This document shows, piece by piece, positions 7,416 through 16,148 of a stretch of DNA of 20,523 nucleotides (its first letter is position 1; every line of letters begins with the position of its first letter). The translations under genes were made by a program, and so were the position numbers. Source of the DNA: DATJFQ01 sp035495555 (lineage in GTDB: Bacteria; Acidobacteriota; Vicinamibacteria; Vicinamibacterales; 2-12-FULL-66-21); NCBI GenBank assembly GCA_035495555.1, contig DATJFQ010000061.1:1-20523 (forward strand). The letters run 5' to 3'. The notes beneath the pieces are model-generated. The model was not told the DNA's origin, did no database searches, and saw only the letters and a program-made list of their open reading frames with translations.

Positions 7416-10400
7416 CTATCCAATCGACTCGAGCGTCTCGCGCGCCGCACGCACATCCGCAGTGGTGAAGCCTTCGGTGAACCACTGATAAACCGGTGCG
7501 AGCGTCTGCCGCGCTTCCTCGGGCCCCCTCGCATCGGCTGTCAGGAGTCGCGCCAACGCGGTCGCGGACCGGAGCTCGAAGGACTTCGCCTGCTGCGCGG
7601 ACGCGTGCGCGATCGCCTCGCGGAGGTTGGACTCGGCTCCGGTACGGTCGCCCCGCGCCAGCAGCAGCTCACCGCGGGCCCGAAGCAGCTCCGCGACATA
7701 GCCGCCTTCGAGCGACGTTTCTGCGTGCTCGAAGCCGGCGGCCACGGCTTCCAGCCCTTCGTCGATCCGTCCCGCGAAGCGAAGGAGATCGCCCAGCACA
7801 CCAAGGAACGCGGAGCGCACGAGGCCGCTGCCCATTGCCTGCTGCACGGCGAGGCTGTCTTTGAGCAGATCGATCCCCTCGTCCAGCTTTCCAGTCGCAG
7901 CCAGCGCCGCACCCTGGAACGACCGGCTCCATTCGCGCTCCTGCAACAGCTCGTACTCGCGGCAGAGCGCGACGGTCTCGTCCCCGAGGGCTATCGCCTC
8001 GGCGATTTCCCCGCGATTCACGTGCAGCCCCTGTGTCACCAGGAGTGCGAACGCCAGCGTCATCGGCTGACGCTGCGACCGGGCAAGCGCGAGCGTTTCC
8101 TGCGCGCGCGCGAGCGCACGGTCGGGATACCCGAGCACCCACATCGGACGGCTCGACATCGCCCGCGCGATCATCCCTGGATCGAGGCCGTACATGGTGG
8201 TGTAGGCGAGGTGCTGTGAGGGAACGTGCAGATCGCGGCCGCGCTCGAGGACGCGCGCCGCGTCGACCATGTCGCCGAGGAACTCACGCGAGACGCCGAC
8301 CAGGTGATGCGCGCCCATCAGAAAGGCCGGATTCCCGGATTGCTCCGCCATCTGCATGAGCGCGTCGGCCCGCTGCCGGTACTCGCGCAGGTCGCCGCGG
8401 ATCGCGTGGAACAGCGTGAGCGACCACAGCACGGGGAAGAGTTCCGGCGGATCATCGAGCCGCTGGCACAGCTCGCGCGCCCGAGCGAAGACCGGCTCGA
8501 TTTCCGGCGCCGACCATCCCTTCATCGACCGCAGCGCGAGGCCGCGGATCATCTGCAGCCCGACTTCCTGGCGGATCCGATCGGGTGTATCCCTTACGCC
8601 GCGCAGCGCGTCGAGGCCGCGCTCGGCGAGCGACAGCGCTTCGCGAAACCCGAAGAGCGTGACCGCATGCTGCGCCGCCGCGAAGAAGTAACGCGCGGAC
8701 GCCGAGAAATCGCGCGCCCCCTCGAAGAGCACGGCGAGCCGCGACGCGATCTCGTCGGCGCGATCGCCGTAGCGTGCGACCAGCGCCCGCGCGGTCCTGC
8801 CGCTGAGCGTCGCGCGCTGGGTCGGCTGCAGCGAGGCGTAGAGCAGGTTCTGGTAGAGCACGTGCGCGAACTGGTACTTGACGGTCAGCGTGCGGTCCGG
8901 GAACTCCTCTTCGGGGCCGCGCCTGACGAACACGTGCACGCGCTCGAGCGCCTCGAGCCGCTCTTCGACATCGATGGCGTCGATACCGGTGGCTTCGCTC
9001 ACCGTCGCCGAATCGAACTCCGCCCCCTGCACGCTGGCGCCGACCAGCAGGCGCCGATCGCGATCGTCGAGCTGCTCGATTTTCCTCGAGATCATGCTGC
9101 GCACCGACTCCGGCAGATCGCGCGGCAGGTCGGAGACGGCCCGCTCGAGCACCCACTTGCCCTGCCGCTCGGCAATGCACCCGGAGTCGCGAAGATAGCG
9201 GATGAGATCCGCCATGAACAGCGGCGTTCCTTCCGTCTTGCCGTGGATGAACGCCGCGAACGCCGGCGGAAACTGATGCCCGGGATATTCCAGGTTGAGA
9301 TAGCGTTCCACGTCGGCGCCCGCGAGCGAATCGAGCGCCACGTGCTCGAAGAGCCCGTGCGGGTGCAGATCCGCGCTCACGCTCGCGAACCGGTTCTGGG
9401 CGAGCGCCATGTCCGAGGGCCGGTAGGTGACGAGCACCAGCAGACGCATGTCGGCGAAACGGCGCGCGAGATAGTTCAGGATATCGATCGTCGAGACGTC
9501 CGCCCAGTGCAGATCGTCGAGAAACACGACGAGCGGACGGCTCCGCGAGAGATCCTCGAACAGCGCCGCAAGCTCACGCTTCATCCGCTCCTGTGACGCG
9601 GCCTGCGCGTCGCGCCGCAGGTCGACGATGGACGGATGTTCAGACCGCGTCGCGACCTGCACGTACCAGGTCGGCGCGACGGTCCGCATCAGCTGGTCCA
9701 TCGACACACCCGTGCTGCGCCGCAAGACGTCTTCGAGGACTTCGAGAATCGGCAGATAGGCTTCGACACCCGCCAGCCGCTCGGAACAGCGGCCGCGCGC
9801 GATCACGGGTCGATCGGCGCCGGTGCCGATCTCGCGCAGGAAATCTTCCGTCAGCGTCGACTTGCCCATGCCCGCCTCGCCCGTGACCGCAACGAGCAGG
9901 CTGCCGCCGCCCTTCACGCGCGCATACGCGCGCCGCAATGTGCCGCGCTCGTGCTCGCGCCCCACGCTGTTCCGCGGCTGCACGGTCGCGACCGTTGGTG
10001 CGGTCACCACGCCGCGGCCCTGCAGCTCCGCGAGCGCATCCGCCGCCTCGTTCGCCGTCGGCCGCCGCTCGGGGGTTTTCGAGAGCATCCGCTGCACGAG
10101 ATCGTCGAGCGCCAGCGGCACGCCGGGGTTCATGCGGCCGAGCGGCACCGGCTCCTGCGACAAAATCGCGGCAAGCACCCCCACGTTCGTCGCGGCAATG
10201 AACGGCCGGCGGCCGGTGGCCATCTCGTACATGACCACCCCGAGCGCGAACATGTCCGCCGCCGGGCCGGCGATGCCGGCCTGTGCCGCCTCGGGCGACA
10301 TGTAGGCCGTCGTTCCCAGCAAGGTTCCCGGCGCCGTGTCGAGATTCGTCCTCGTCGTCCGATCGCTGCCGACCGGGTCTTCGAGCCGCGCGAGACCGAA

Positions 10401-10853
10401 GTCGAGGACTTTGACGTACCCGTCGGCGCGCACCATGACGTTCTCGGGCTTCACGTCACGGTGCACGATTCCCGCTGCGTGCGCGGCGGAGAGCGCGCGC
10501 GCCACCTGCCGCGCGATATCGATGGCAGCGCCGAGATCGACGGGCTCCTCGAGCAGCGACCGCAGCGTTCGGCCGTCCACGAGTTCCTGGACGATGAAGT
10601 GTTCCCCGTCAGGTGTTTCGCCGACGTCGTGAATCGTGATGATGTTGGGATGGTTCAGGGCCGAGGCGGCGCGGGCCTCGCGCAGAAAGCGGACGACCGC
10701 CGCTTCGAGCCCGCTGCTCGATTGATGCATCACCTTCACCGCGACGGCGCGATTCAGGCGCGTGTCGAAGGCGCGAAACACCTCGCCCATGCCGCCGCGT
10801 CCGATGAGGCCATCGAGACGATAGTGGCCGAGGGTCGTGTGCATACTGAACAT
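7416..10853 (-). CDS. Ser/Thr protein kinase fused to AAA ATPase and TPR repeats
   Basis: A 1145-aa cytoplasmic regulator. The Hanks-type kinase domain (about 10-275) has GRGGMGEV (18-25), Lys40, HRDVKPENVM (131-140) and DFG (151-153), so all catalytic residues are present. An AAA/STAND-type ATPase follows at about 296-560, with Walker A GEAGMGKST (325-333) and Walker B LVVFLDDLHW (441-450). Next is a winged-helix-like region (about 575-680), then alpha-helical TPR-type repeats to the end. No C-terminal LuxR or cyclase domain is present, so the output is probably phosphorylation of partners gathered by the TPRs. It is first in the operon with the lipase and the heme fusion and is a plausible regulator of both. 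ATG 10853 is chosen; ATG 10844 is possible. Neither has a clear Shine-Dalgarno. The frame stays open up to 12470, but the extra part is the shadow of the divergent gene. Confidence 0.92.
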   Translation of the reverse strand: MFSMHTTLGHYRLDGLIGRGGMGEVFRAFDTRLNRAVAVKVMHQSSSGLEAAVVRFLREARAASALNHPNIITIHDVGETPDGEHFIVQELVDGRTLRSLLEEPVDLGAAIDIARQVARALSAAHAAGIVHRDVKPENVMVRADGYVKVLDFGLARLEDPVGSDRTTRTNLDTAPGTLLGTTAYMSPEAAQAGIAGPAADMFALGVVMYEMATGRRPFIAATNVGVLAAILSQEPVPLGRMNPGVPLALDDLVQRMLSKTPERRPTANEAADALAELQGRGVVTAPTVATVQPRNSVGREHERGTLRRAYARVKGGGSLLVAVTGEAGMGKSTLTEDFLREIGTGADRPVIARGRCSERLAGVEAYLPILEVLEDVLRRSTGVSMDQLMRTVAPTWYVQVATRSEHPSIVDLRRDAQAASQERMKRELAALFEDLSRSRPLVVFLDDLHWADVSTIDILNYLARRFADMRLLVLVTYRPSDMALAQNRFASVSADLHPHGLFEHVALDSLAGADVERYLNLEYPGHQFPPAFAAFIHGKTEGTPLFMADLIRYLRDSGCIAERQGKWVLERAVSDLPRDLPESVRSMISRKIEQLDDRDRRLLVGASVQGAEFDSATVSEATGIDAIDVEERLEALERVHVFVRRGPEEEFPDRTLTVKYQFAHVLYQNLLYASLQPTQRATLSGRTARALVARYGDRADEIASRLAVLFEGARDFSASARYFFAAAQHAVTLFGFREALSLAERGLDALRGVRDTPDRIRQEVGLQMIRGLALRSMKGWSAPEIEPVFARARELCQRLDDPPELFPVLWSLTLFHAIRGDLREYRQRADALMQMAEQSGNPAFLMGAHHLVGVSREFLGDMVDAARVLERGRDLHVPSQHLAYTTMYGLDPGMIARAMSSRPMWVLGYPDRALARAQETLALARSQRQPMTLAFALLVTQGLHVNRGEIAEAIALGDETVALCREYELLQEREWSRSFQGAALAATGKLDEGIDLLKDSLAVQQAMGSGLVRSAFLGVLGDLLRFAGRIDEGLEAVAAGFEHAETSLEGGYVAELLRARGELLLARGDRTGAESNLREAIAHASAQQAKSFELRSATALARLLTADARGPEEARQTLAPVYQWFTEGFTTADVRAARETLESIG

Positions 10854-10877
10854 TACAAAGGGGCCGAGGGTGGAGGA

Positions 10878-10883
10878 ATTATA
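10878..10883 (-). promoter_or_regulatory. Candidate -10 box (TATAAT) for the kinase-lipase-cytochrome operon
   Basis: A perfect TATAAT on the minus strand, about 24 nt upstream of the kinase ATG at 10853. It is part of the self-complementary octamer ATTATAAT at 10878-10885, so the same bases also make a -10 for the divergent acyltransferase gene. No good -35 match lies 17 bp upstream in the GC-rich sequence. Confidence 0.55.
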
Positions 10884-10885
10884 AT
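10880..10885 (+). promoter_or_regulatory. Candidate -10 box (TATAAT) for the divergent acyltransferase-like gene
   Basis: A perfect TATAAT on the plus strand, 28 nt upstream of the ATG at 10914, giving a predicted leader of about 20 nt. It overlaps the minus-strand -10 by four bases within the palindrome ATTATAAT, so polymerase could probably use only one direction at a time. The -35 is not recognisable. Confidence 0.5.
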
Positions 10886-10913
10886 CGCGCGTCCCCCCGG
10901 GGCACGGAAACAT

Positions 10914-12452
10914 ATGCATCGACTGACGGCGAATACGCTGGCTCTGGCATCGGTCGTGGCCGGGAAGATGGCGATCGCCTGCCGGTTGCGGCGGCCGCCG
11001 GAAGGCTGGCGCCGGACGGTCGGCATCCTGCTGAGGTCCGAGCCGACCCGGTTCGCGGTCTCCGCCTTCGGCCTGCACGTGCCGGGCGCCGCTCCGACGG
11101 ATGCCGCCGAACGGATCGAGCGGCGTGGTGCCGAAGCGCTGCGGGAGTATCTCGCTCGTACGCCGGACGCGCATTTTGCGCTGGAATGGCTGCCGGCGAT
11201 CACTCGCCGGCGTCGCGTCGAGAGCGTTGACGTGGCGCTGCTTGCATTCGATGCCGACGGACGTCTGGACCGGGTCGCGCCTTTCCTCGGGGCGGGTGAC
11301 GCGGCCGCCATCACCGACGCGCAGCGGTCGCGCGTGCTCGCCGCGATTGTCGCGGGCTACAACCGTACTCGCGAACGAGCCGAGGTCGACCGTCCCGCGG
11401 CGCTCCAGCGTGACGTCGAACACGACCTGCGGTCGAACGATCCTGCCTGCCTGGCGTTTGCACGCCGGCTGCTGGCCGCGACCTGTCTGTCGGTCGACTC
11501 GGTTGATGCGGCTGACGGCGCGGCGCGTTTCGTTCCTCCTCGGTTCAGCCTTCGCCGTTCGCTTGGCTCCGGCGTCCTGACGTTCGTCATGCGCCATTGT
11601 CAGGTCGCGAGCGATGTGGATGTCTGGGTGAGCGCGCACCACGCTGGCCTGGACGGTGTTCCGCTCCAGGAGCTGCTCTCCGGTCTCGAACGCGAGTGGG
11701 GCAGCGGCGCGCCACTCTTCCCGTGCGCGGATGAGGGTCGTCCGTTCATGCCCCCCCGCGTCTGTTCGATCCGGGGGGAGCGCGCGGTCGACGAGATGCT
11801 GTCGTTCGTCGACTTTTCGCCGGTGATGGCGCTGCGTCGCGCCGTGAACGCGCGCTTCGCCGGCCGCCTCCACGCACCTGCGACGTTCGGCGCCGTGCTG
11901 GCCTGGGTGCTCGAAGCCGAGCCTGAGTTCGCCGGCGTGCGGATCGCGTCGACCGTCGACATCGCGGCGTCGAACGGTTACGACCGCGACGTGGACGTCG
12001 TCCCGCTGCGCCCGGCCGACTTCGCGAAAACCGCCAACGCGTGGAACGACTTCATCGAGTTCGCGAACGAGTTCAACCGCCTGATCGCGCTGTCGCGCGA
12101 GCGGAGGAGTCCGCTGCGGCAAGGGATGTCGACGGCGGGTCTGCTGCCCGCAGCGGTTCACGCGCACGTCGTGCGGTCGAACCCCGCCGCGCTCGACGAC
12201 ACGTTCGGGTCGCTGTGCATCACGATCATCCGGGACGCGAAGGTGTTCATGGCGCCCATGACGGACCTCGGCCTCGGCCACGGCTTCTTCGCGATCGGCA
12301 GTACGAATCTTCCGTCGGCCTCGGGTACGCCCGTCACGGCGGTTTCGATTAAAGGAGAGGCCGGACACATCAACGGCCACTACGCCGCACTCCGCCGCGC
12401 GATCGCGCGCAGTTCCACCCTGAGAGAATCCCTGCTCGACAGCACCGCGTAA
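10914..12452 (+). CDS. CoA-dependent acyltransferase-like protein (HHxxxDG motif)
   Basis: A predicted 512-aa protein, probably cytoplasmic. HHAGLDGVPLQELL (242-255) matches the HHxxxDG active-site signature of the CAT/E2/condensation/wax-ester-synthase superfamily, which transfers acyl groups from thioesters; His243 would be the general base. A second motif-like stretch, HINGHYAALRRAI (485-497), resembles the C-terminal DHRxxDG region of E2-type enzymes. Length fits a two-subdomain member. The family is not specific enough to name a substrate. It diverges from the kinase-lipase operon across about 60 bp with overlapping -10 boxes, so a lipid-related acyl acceptor is plausible but inferred. 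ATG 10914 was chosen because upstream codons in this frame lie over the kinase gene; the Shine-Dalgarno is weak. Confidence 0.68.
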   Translation: MHRLTANTLALASVVAGKMAIACRLRRPPEGWRRTVGILLRSEPTRFAVSAFGLHVPGAAPTDAAERIERRGAEALREYLARTPDAHFALEWLPAITRRRRVESVDVALLAFDADGRLDRVAPFLGAGDAAAITDAQRSRVLAAIVAGYNRTRERAEVDRPAALQRDVEHDLRSNDPACLAFARRLLAATCLSVDSVDAADGAARFVPPRFSLRRSLGSGVLTFVMRHCQVASDVDVWVSAHHAGLDGVPLQELLSGLEREWGSGAPLFPCADEGRPFMPPRVCSIRGERAVDEMLSFVDFSPVMALRRAVNARFAGRLHAPATFGAVLAWVLEAEPEFAGVRIASTVDIAASNGYDRDVDVVPLRPADFAKTANAWNDFIEFANEFNRLIALSRERRSPLRQGMSTAGLLPAAVHAHVVRSNPAALDDTFGSLCITIIRDAKVFMAPMTDLGLGHGFFAIGSTNLPSASGTPVTAVSIKGEAGHINGHYAALRRAIARSSTLRESLLDSTA

Positions 12453-12495
12453 TCCGTGCAGGTCCGCCACCCGTCGCGCATCGCTCCGGCCGCAG

Positions 12496-12524
12496 TTGAC
12501 GACATCACTCCAGTCGATTATCTT
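12496..12524 (+). promoter_or_regulatory. Sigma70-type promoter of the padR-permease operon, probably leaderless
   Basis: A -35 TTGACG (12496-12501), a 17-bp spacer and a -10 TATCTT (12519-12524). Only 8 nt separate the -10 from the ATG at 12533, so transcription would begin at or within a base or two of the start codon. CTGGAG just before the ATG looks like a Shine-Dalgarno but would be outside the transcript. PadR proteins commonly autoregulate; no separate operator was identified. Confidence 0.65.
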
Positions 12525-12532
12525 CTGGAGCT

Positions 12533-12886
12533 ATGCCGAAACGCGGTACGCCGCCACTCCATGGCGGAGAGATGGTCCCGGGGACACTCGACCTCCTCGT
12601 GCTCAAAACGCTCGCAATCGGCCCGGCGCACGGCCACACGATCGCGCATGCCATCGAGCACCGCTCAGAAGATGTCCTACAGGTCGAGCACGGGTCCTTG
12701 TACCCGGCGCTCCATCGGCTGGAAGACCGCGGCTGGATCGCGTCGTTCTGGGGAACATCGGAAAACAACCGCCGGGCTCGTTACTACCGGTTGACGCCCA
12801 AAGGGCGGCAGCAGCTCGTGCATCAGACGAGCCGGTGGGACGCAATCGTCCGGGCCGTCAATCGGATCCTCCGCCCCGCTGAGTGA
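12533..12886 (+). CDS. PadR-family transcriptional regulator
   Basis: A 117-aa winged-helix repressor of the short PadR subfamily. The recognisable core is PGTLDLLVLKTLAIGPAHGH (16-35), GSLYPALHRLEDRGWI in the recognition helix, and the wing NNRRARYYRLTPKG, followed by a C-terminal dimerisation helix. PadR genes of this exact type often sit directly in front of ADOP-type permease genes in Acidobacteria, as here: the permease starts 9 nt after this stop, which indicates one operon and probable control of the permease. A downstream in-frame ATG (12572) would shorten the protein, but the promoter geometry supports 12533. Confidence 0.94.
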   Translation: MPKRGTPPLHGGEMVPGTLDLLVLKTLAIGPAHGHTIAHAIEHRSEDVLQVEHGSLYPALHRLEDRGWIASFWGTSENNRRARYYRLTPKGRQQLVHQTSRWDAIVRAVNRILRPAE

Positions 12887-12895
12887 GGCGCATCC

Positions 12896-15586
12896 ATGGC
12901 GATCTGGCGCTTCTTCCGCCGGAGCTTCTGGGATGATGAGCGCGCGCGTGAGATAGCCGCGCACCTCGCGCACGAGATTGACGACAACATCGCGCGCGGC
13001 ATGAGCGCAGACGCGGCGCGTACGGCGGCGTACCGCAAGCTGGGCAACCCCACGCTCGTTCGTGAGGACATCTACACCATGAACACGCTCCGGTTCCTCG
13101 AATCCGTCTGGCAGGATTTGCGATACGGCGTGCGCCTGCTGCGGCGGTCGCCGCTGTTTGCGGCGGTGGCCATCATCACGCTTGCGCTCGGTACAGGTGC
13201 GAACACGGCGATGTTCCAGATCGCAAATGCCGTCTGGCTGCGGACGCTGCCGGTTCCCCACCCCGAGCAGCTCGCGCAGGTGCAGCTCGATCCCGGGAAG
13301 GGCAGCCGCGCCGGCGAACGCACGGGCCGCTATTCGGTGCTCTCGGTCCCGGAGTGGGAGCAACTGCAGCGGCGGCAGACCGTGTTCGCGTCAATGGCCG
13401 CGTGGGGGACCGCCAGGTTCAATCTTGCGCAGGGCGGGCCCATGCAGCTCGCCGATGGCGTGTGGGTCAGCGGGTCGTTTTTCGACACAATCGGCGTGCA
13501 CGCGTTTCGCGGGCGGACGCTCCAGCCACCCGACGATCGCCGCGGCTGCAGTACTCCAGGCGTCGTCCTCAGCTACGCGTTCTGGCAGCGCCACTTCGGC
13601 GGGGACGACACGGCGGTCGGCCGCACGCTCATGCTCGATGGGCACGCACTGGAGATCATCGGGGTGACACCGCCGTCGTTCACCGGGATCGAAGTGGGGC
13701 GCTCGTTCGACGTCGCGGCCCCTGTCTGCGCCGAGCCGCTGATCGATCACACGCCGGATCCCGCGACCCGGTCGACGTTCTGGTTCCTGACGGCCATCGG
13801 CCGGCTCGCGCCGGGAATGTCCGTCGAGCAGGCCGACGCCCAGATGACGGCCCTCTCCCCTGCGATCTACAGCAGCACCGTGCCGGCGACCTACGATGCG
13901 GAAACGCGCCGCGAATACCTGGCGCTCACCCTTCGCGCGCTGCCCGCGAACACCGGTGTCTCGGCACTGCGCGCGGATTACGAACAGCCGGTGTGGCTGC
14001 TGCTCGGCCTGACAGCGTTGGTGCTGTTCATCGCGTGCGCGAACGTCGCAAACCTGATGCTCGCGCGCGCGTCCGTCCGGATGCGGGAGATCTCCGTTCG
14101 TCTGGCAATCGGCGCCTCGCGCCGCCGCGTCATCCGTCAGCTCGTGTCCGAGAGCCTCGTGATCGCGCTGCTCGGCAGCTTCGCCGGCCTGTTGATCGCG
14201 CGCTGGTCCACCGGCGGCCTGATCGCGCTCATCTCCCGCATGGACCCGGGCCTCTGGCTCGACGGTCGAGCCGATTGGCGCGTCTTCGCGTTTGCGGCGG
14301 CCATCGCGGCGATCGCGTGCGTGACGTTCGGTGTGGCGCCGGCGCTGCGTGGCACGGCCGTGAATCCCGGTGCGGCCATGAAGGCTGGCGGCCGCGGGAC
14401 CATCGAATCCGCCTCGCGCTTCGGTCTGCGCAGCGCGCTGGTCGTCGCGCAGGTCGCGCTCTCGCTCGTGCTCGTGGTCAGCGCGCTCCTCTTCGGGCGC
14501 ACGCTGCGCAATCTGACCGGCCAGGAGCTGGGCTTCGATGCACGCAACATCCTCGTGGCCGCCATCGATCTGACGCCGGCACACGTCCCCGCCGATCCGT
14601 CGGCGATGTTTCACGCGCGCCTCCTGGATCGCATTCGGGCGATCCCCGGGGTGACGGCGGCCGCCGAAATGTCCGTACTGCCGATCAGCGGCTCCGGCTG
14701 GAACGAACGCATTGTGGTCGGCGGACGTGAAGCGGCAAAGCTCCCGATGTTCAATCGGGTCTCATCCGGTTTTTTCGACACCATGCGCACGCCGCTGCTG
14801 TCCGGCCGCGATTTCCAGCCGGCCGATGCGACCAGGCCGCCCGTCGCCATCGTGACGCAGGCATTCGTGCACGAGTACTTCCCCGACGGGCATCCGCTGG
14901 CGCGCACCTTCGAGATCAACACGCCCGTCGGGACGCCGCGCATCACGTACACCATCATCGGCGTCGCGCAGGATTCGAAATACAACAGCCTTCGCCGCGC
15001 GTTTCCTCCCATCGTCTACACGGACGTCGACCAGGCGCCGCAGGACGATGCCGCGCCGCACGTGATGGTGCGAACGATGTTGCCAGCGTCGACGCTGTCG
15101 GACGCGCTCTCGCGGGCCATCGCGGAGATCAACCCGGGCATCGCGGTCCGGTATGAGTCGATGGAGGATGTCATCGAGCGCGCCTCGTCGCGGGAGCGGC
15201 TGATGGCGACCTTGTCCGCCGTGTTCGGCGGGCTGGCCGTGCTCATCGCCACCGTCGGGCTCTACGGCGTGATGTCGTACATCGTGGCGCGGCGTCGAAC
15301 GGAGATCGGCGTCCGCATGGCGCTTGGTGCGGACAGCCGCCGTGTGCAGCGCATGGTCGTCATGCAGGCGGCGTGGCTCGTGATTGCGGGCCTCGCGCTT
15401 GGCGCCGTGCTGACTGCGCTGGGCGGGCGCGCCGCCGCGTCGCTGCTGTTCGGCGTACAGCCGACGGATCCGGCGGCGTTCGTCATCGCGCTCAGTGGAT
15501 TGTTCGCTCTCGCGGTGGTGGCCAGCTGGCTGCCCGCACACCGTGCCTCGCGGGTGGACCCGACCGCCGCCCTTCGCGAGGAGTGA
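12896..15586 (+). CDS. ADOP-family (acidobacterial duplicated orphan permease) ABC-type permease
   Basis: An 896-aa integral-membrane protein. Residues 1-75 are the cytoplasmic N-terminal domain typical of ADOPs (FWDDERAREIAAHLAHEIDD..., AAYRKLGN). Two MacB/FtsX modules follow. Module one has a TM near 88-110, a periplasmic MacB_PCD domain, then three TMs near 365-390, 420-440 and 461-483. Module two has a TM near 511-535, a second periplasmic domain, then three TMs near 768-790, 827-843 and 861-880. It ends with the FtsX tail ASRVDPTAALREE. There is no ATP-binding cassette in this gene or next to it, hence 'orphan'. By analogy with MacB it could couple ATP hydrolysis to periplasmic work or export of a peptide or drug, but the family substrate is unknown. 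A purine-rich GTGAGG precedes the ATG. Confidence 0.93.
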   Translation: MAIWRFFRRSFWDDERAREIAAHLAHEIDDNIARGMSADAARTAAYRKLGNPTLVREDIYTMNTLRFLESVWQDLRYGVRLLRRSPLFAAVAIITLALGTGANTAMFQIANAVWLRTLPVPHPEQLAQVQLDPGKGSRAGERTGRYSVLSVPEWEQLQRRQTVFASMAAWGTARFNLAQGGPMQLADGVWVSGSFFDTIGVHAFRGRTLQPPDDRRGCSTPGVVLSYAFWQRHFGGDDTAVGRTLMLDGHALEIIGVTPPSFTGIEVGRSFDVAAPVCAEPLIDHTPDPATRSTFWFLTAIGRLAPGMSVEQADAQMTALSPAIYSSTVPATYDAETRREYLALTLRALPANTGVSALRADYEQPVWLLLGLTALVLFIACANVANLMLARASVRMREISVRLAIGASRRRVIRQLVSESLVIALLGSFAGLLIARWSTGGLIALISRMDPGLWLDGRADWRVFAFAAAIAAIACVTFGVAPALRGTAVNPGAAMKAGGRGTIESASRFGLRSALVVAQVALSLVLVVSALLFGRTLRNLTGQELGFDARNILVAAIDLTPAHVPADPSAMFHARLLDRIRAIPGVTAAAEMSVLPISGSGWNERIVVGGREAAKLPMFNRVSSGFFDTMRTPLLSGRDFQPADATRPPVAIVTQAFVHEYFPDGHPLARTFEINTPVGTPRITYTIIGVAQDSKYNSLRRAFPPIVYTDVDQAPQDDAAPHVMVRTMLPASTLSDALSRAIAEINPGIAVRYESMEDVIERASSRERLMATLSAVFGGLAVLIATVGLYGVMSYIVARRRTEIGVRMALGADSRRVQRMVVMQAAWLVIAGLALGAVLTALGGRAAASLLFGVQPTDPAAFVIALSGLFALAVVASWLPAHRASRVDPTAALREE

Positions 15587-15659
15587 AGCGTCGGGCGGCG
15601 GGGGTCGTCATCGCTTACTGGCGACGCACGACGGCAAACGTCTTGCGAGCGTCGCCTGT

Positions 15660-16148
15660 ATGGCCGATACCAGCACACCCGAGCACGAACTGACCGAGGC
15701 GGAGAAGCGCGAGAACGTCGTGCGGCTCGCGTTCGACGACGATCCTGCGAAGCTCGACCGCTTCGTCGACATCGTCCGGGAATACCTGCCGGAGAATACC
15801 GGAGTCGTGCTGCGAGGGAGCGCGGTCACCGGATACAGGTGGAAAGACGGGGCTCCGTTCGATTCCGACGGGCGCGGCACCAGCGACCTCGACCTGACCC
15901 TCGTCGGCGATCGCATCCTCGACTATTACAAAGTGACGGGTTTTTTCGTCCCGGGCGTCCACTCGCGTCCGTTGAGCGATGAGGACCCGGACATCGCCCC
16001 TGAACTCGTGCCGCTGCGGCAGCGGCTCATGGATCTCGTGCACCGCCCGGTGAACATCCAGGGCACCCGCGACGTCGTGATGTATCTTCGCGGCGAGCTG
16101 ATCGGCCAGCCGTATCTGACGCTGATCGACAAGCCAGAGACCGAGTGA
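15660..16148 (+). CDS. Nucleotidyltransferase-fold protein
   Basis: A 162-aa cytoplasmic protein with the signature of the polymerase-beta superfamily: a Gly-Ser pair in VLRGSAVTGYR (50-60) and an Asp-x-Asp motif in GTSDLDLTLVG (73-83). D76 and D78 would bind the metal. The spacing between the two parts is longer than in minimal nucleotidyltransferase antitoxins because of the insert WKDGAPFDSDGR. Its substrate cannot be read from the sequence; nucleotide transfer to a small molecule, protein or RNA are all possible. ATG 15660 is the first codon with coding sense, since upstream codons in this frame overlap the permease. No clear Shine-Dalgarno is seen. It overlaps the next gene by 4 nt (GTGA), so translation is probably coupled. 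Confidence 0.75.
   Translation: MADTSTPEHELTEAEKRENVVRLAFDDDPAKLDRFVDIVREYLPENTGVVLRGSAVTGYRWKDGAPFDSDGRGTSDLDLTLVGDRILDYYKVTGFFVPGVHSRPLSDEDPDIAPELVPLRQRLMDLVHRPVNIQGTRDVVMYLRGELIGQPYLTLIDKPETE

Noticed and set aside
9636..10913. Long plus-strand open frame antisense to the kinase gene, in phase with the acyltransferase gene
   Set aside because: The composition is Arg/His-rich with no motif, while the opposite strand has complete kinase and Walker motifs. The real plus gene begins at ATG 10914.
10854..12470. Upstream extension of the kinase frame on the minus strand
   Set aside because: It is a low-complexity Arg-rich sequence antisense to the HHxxxDG gene. The kinase domain begins immediately after 10853.
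12896..15586. MacB-type macrolide exporter
   Set aside because: There is no ATPase domain in the protein or a neighbouring ATPase gene, and the N-terminal domain and duplicated modules fit the ADOP family better.
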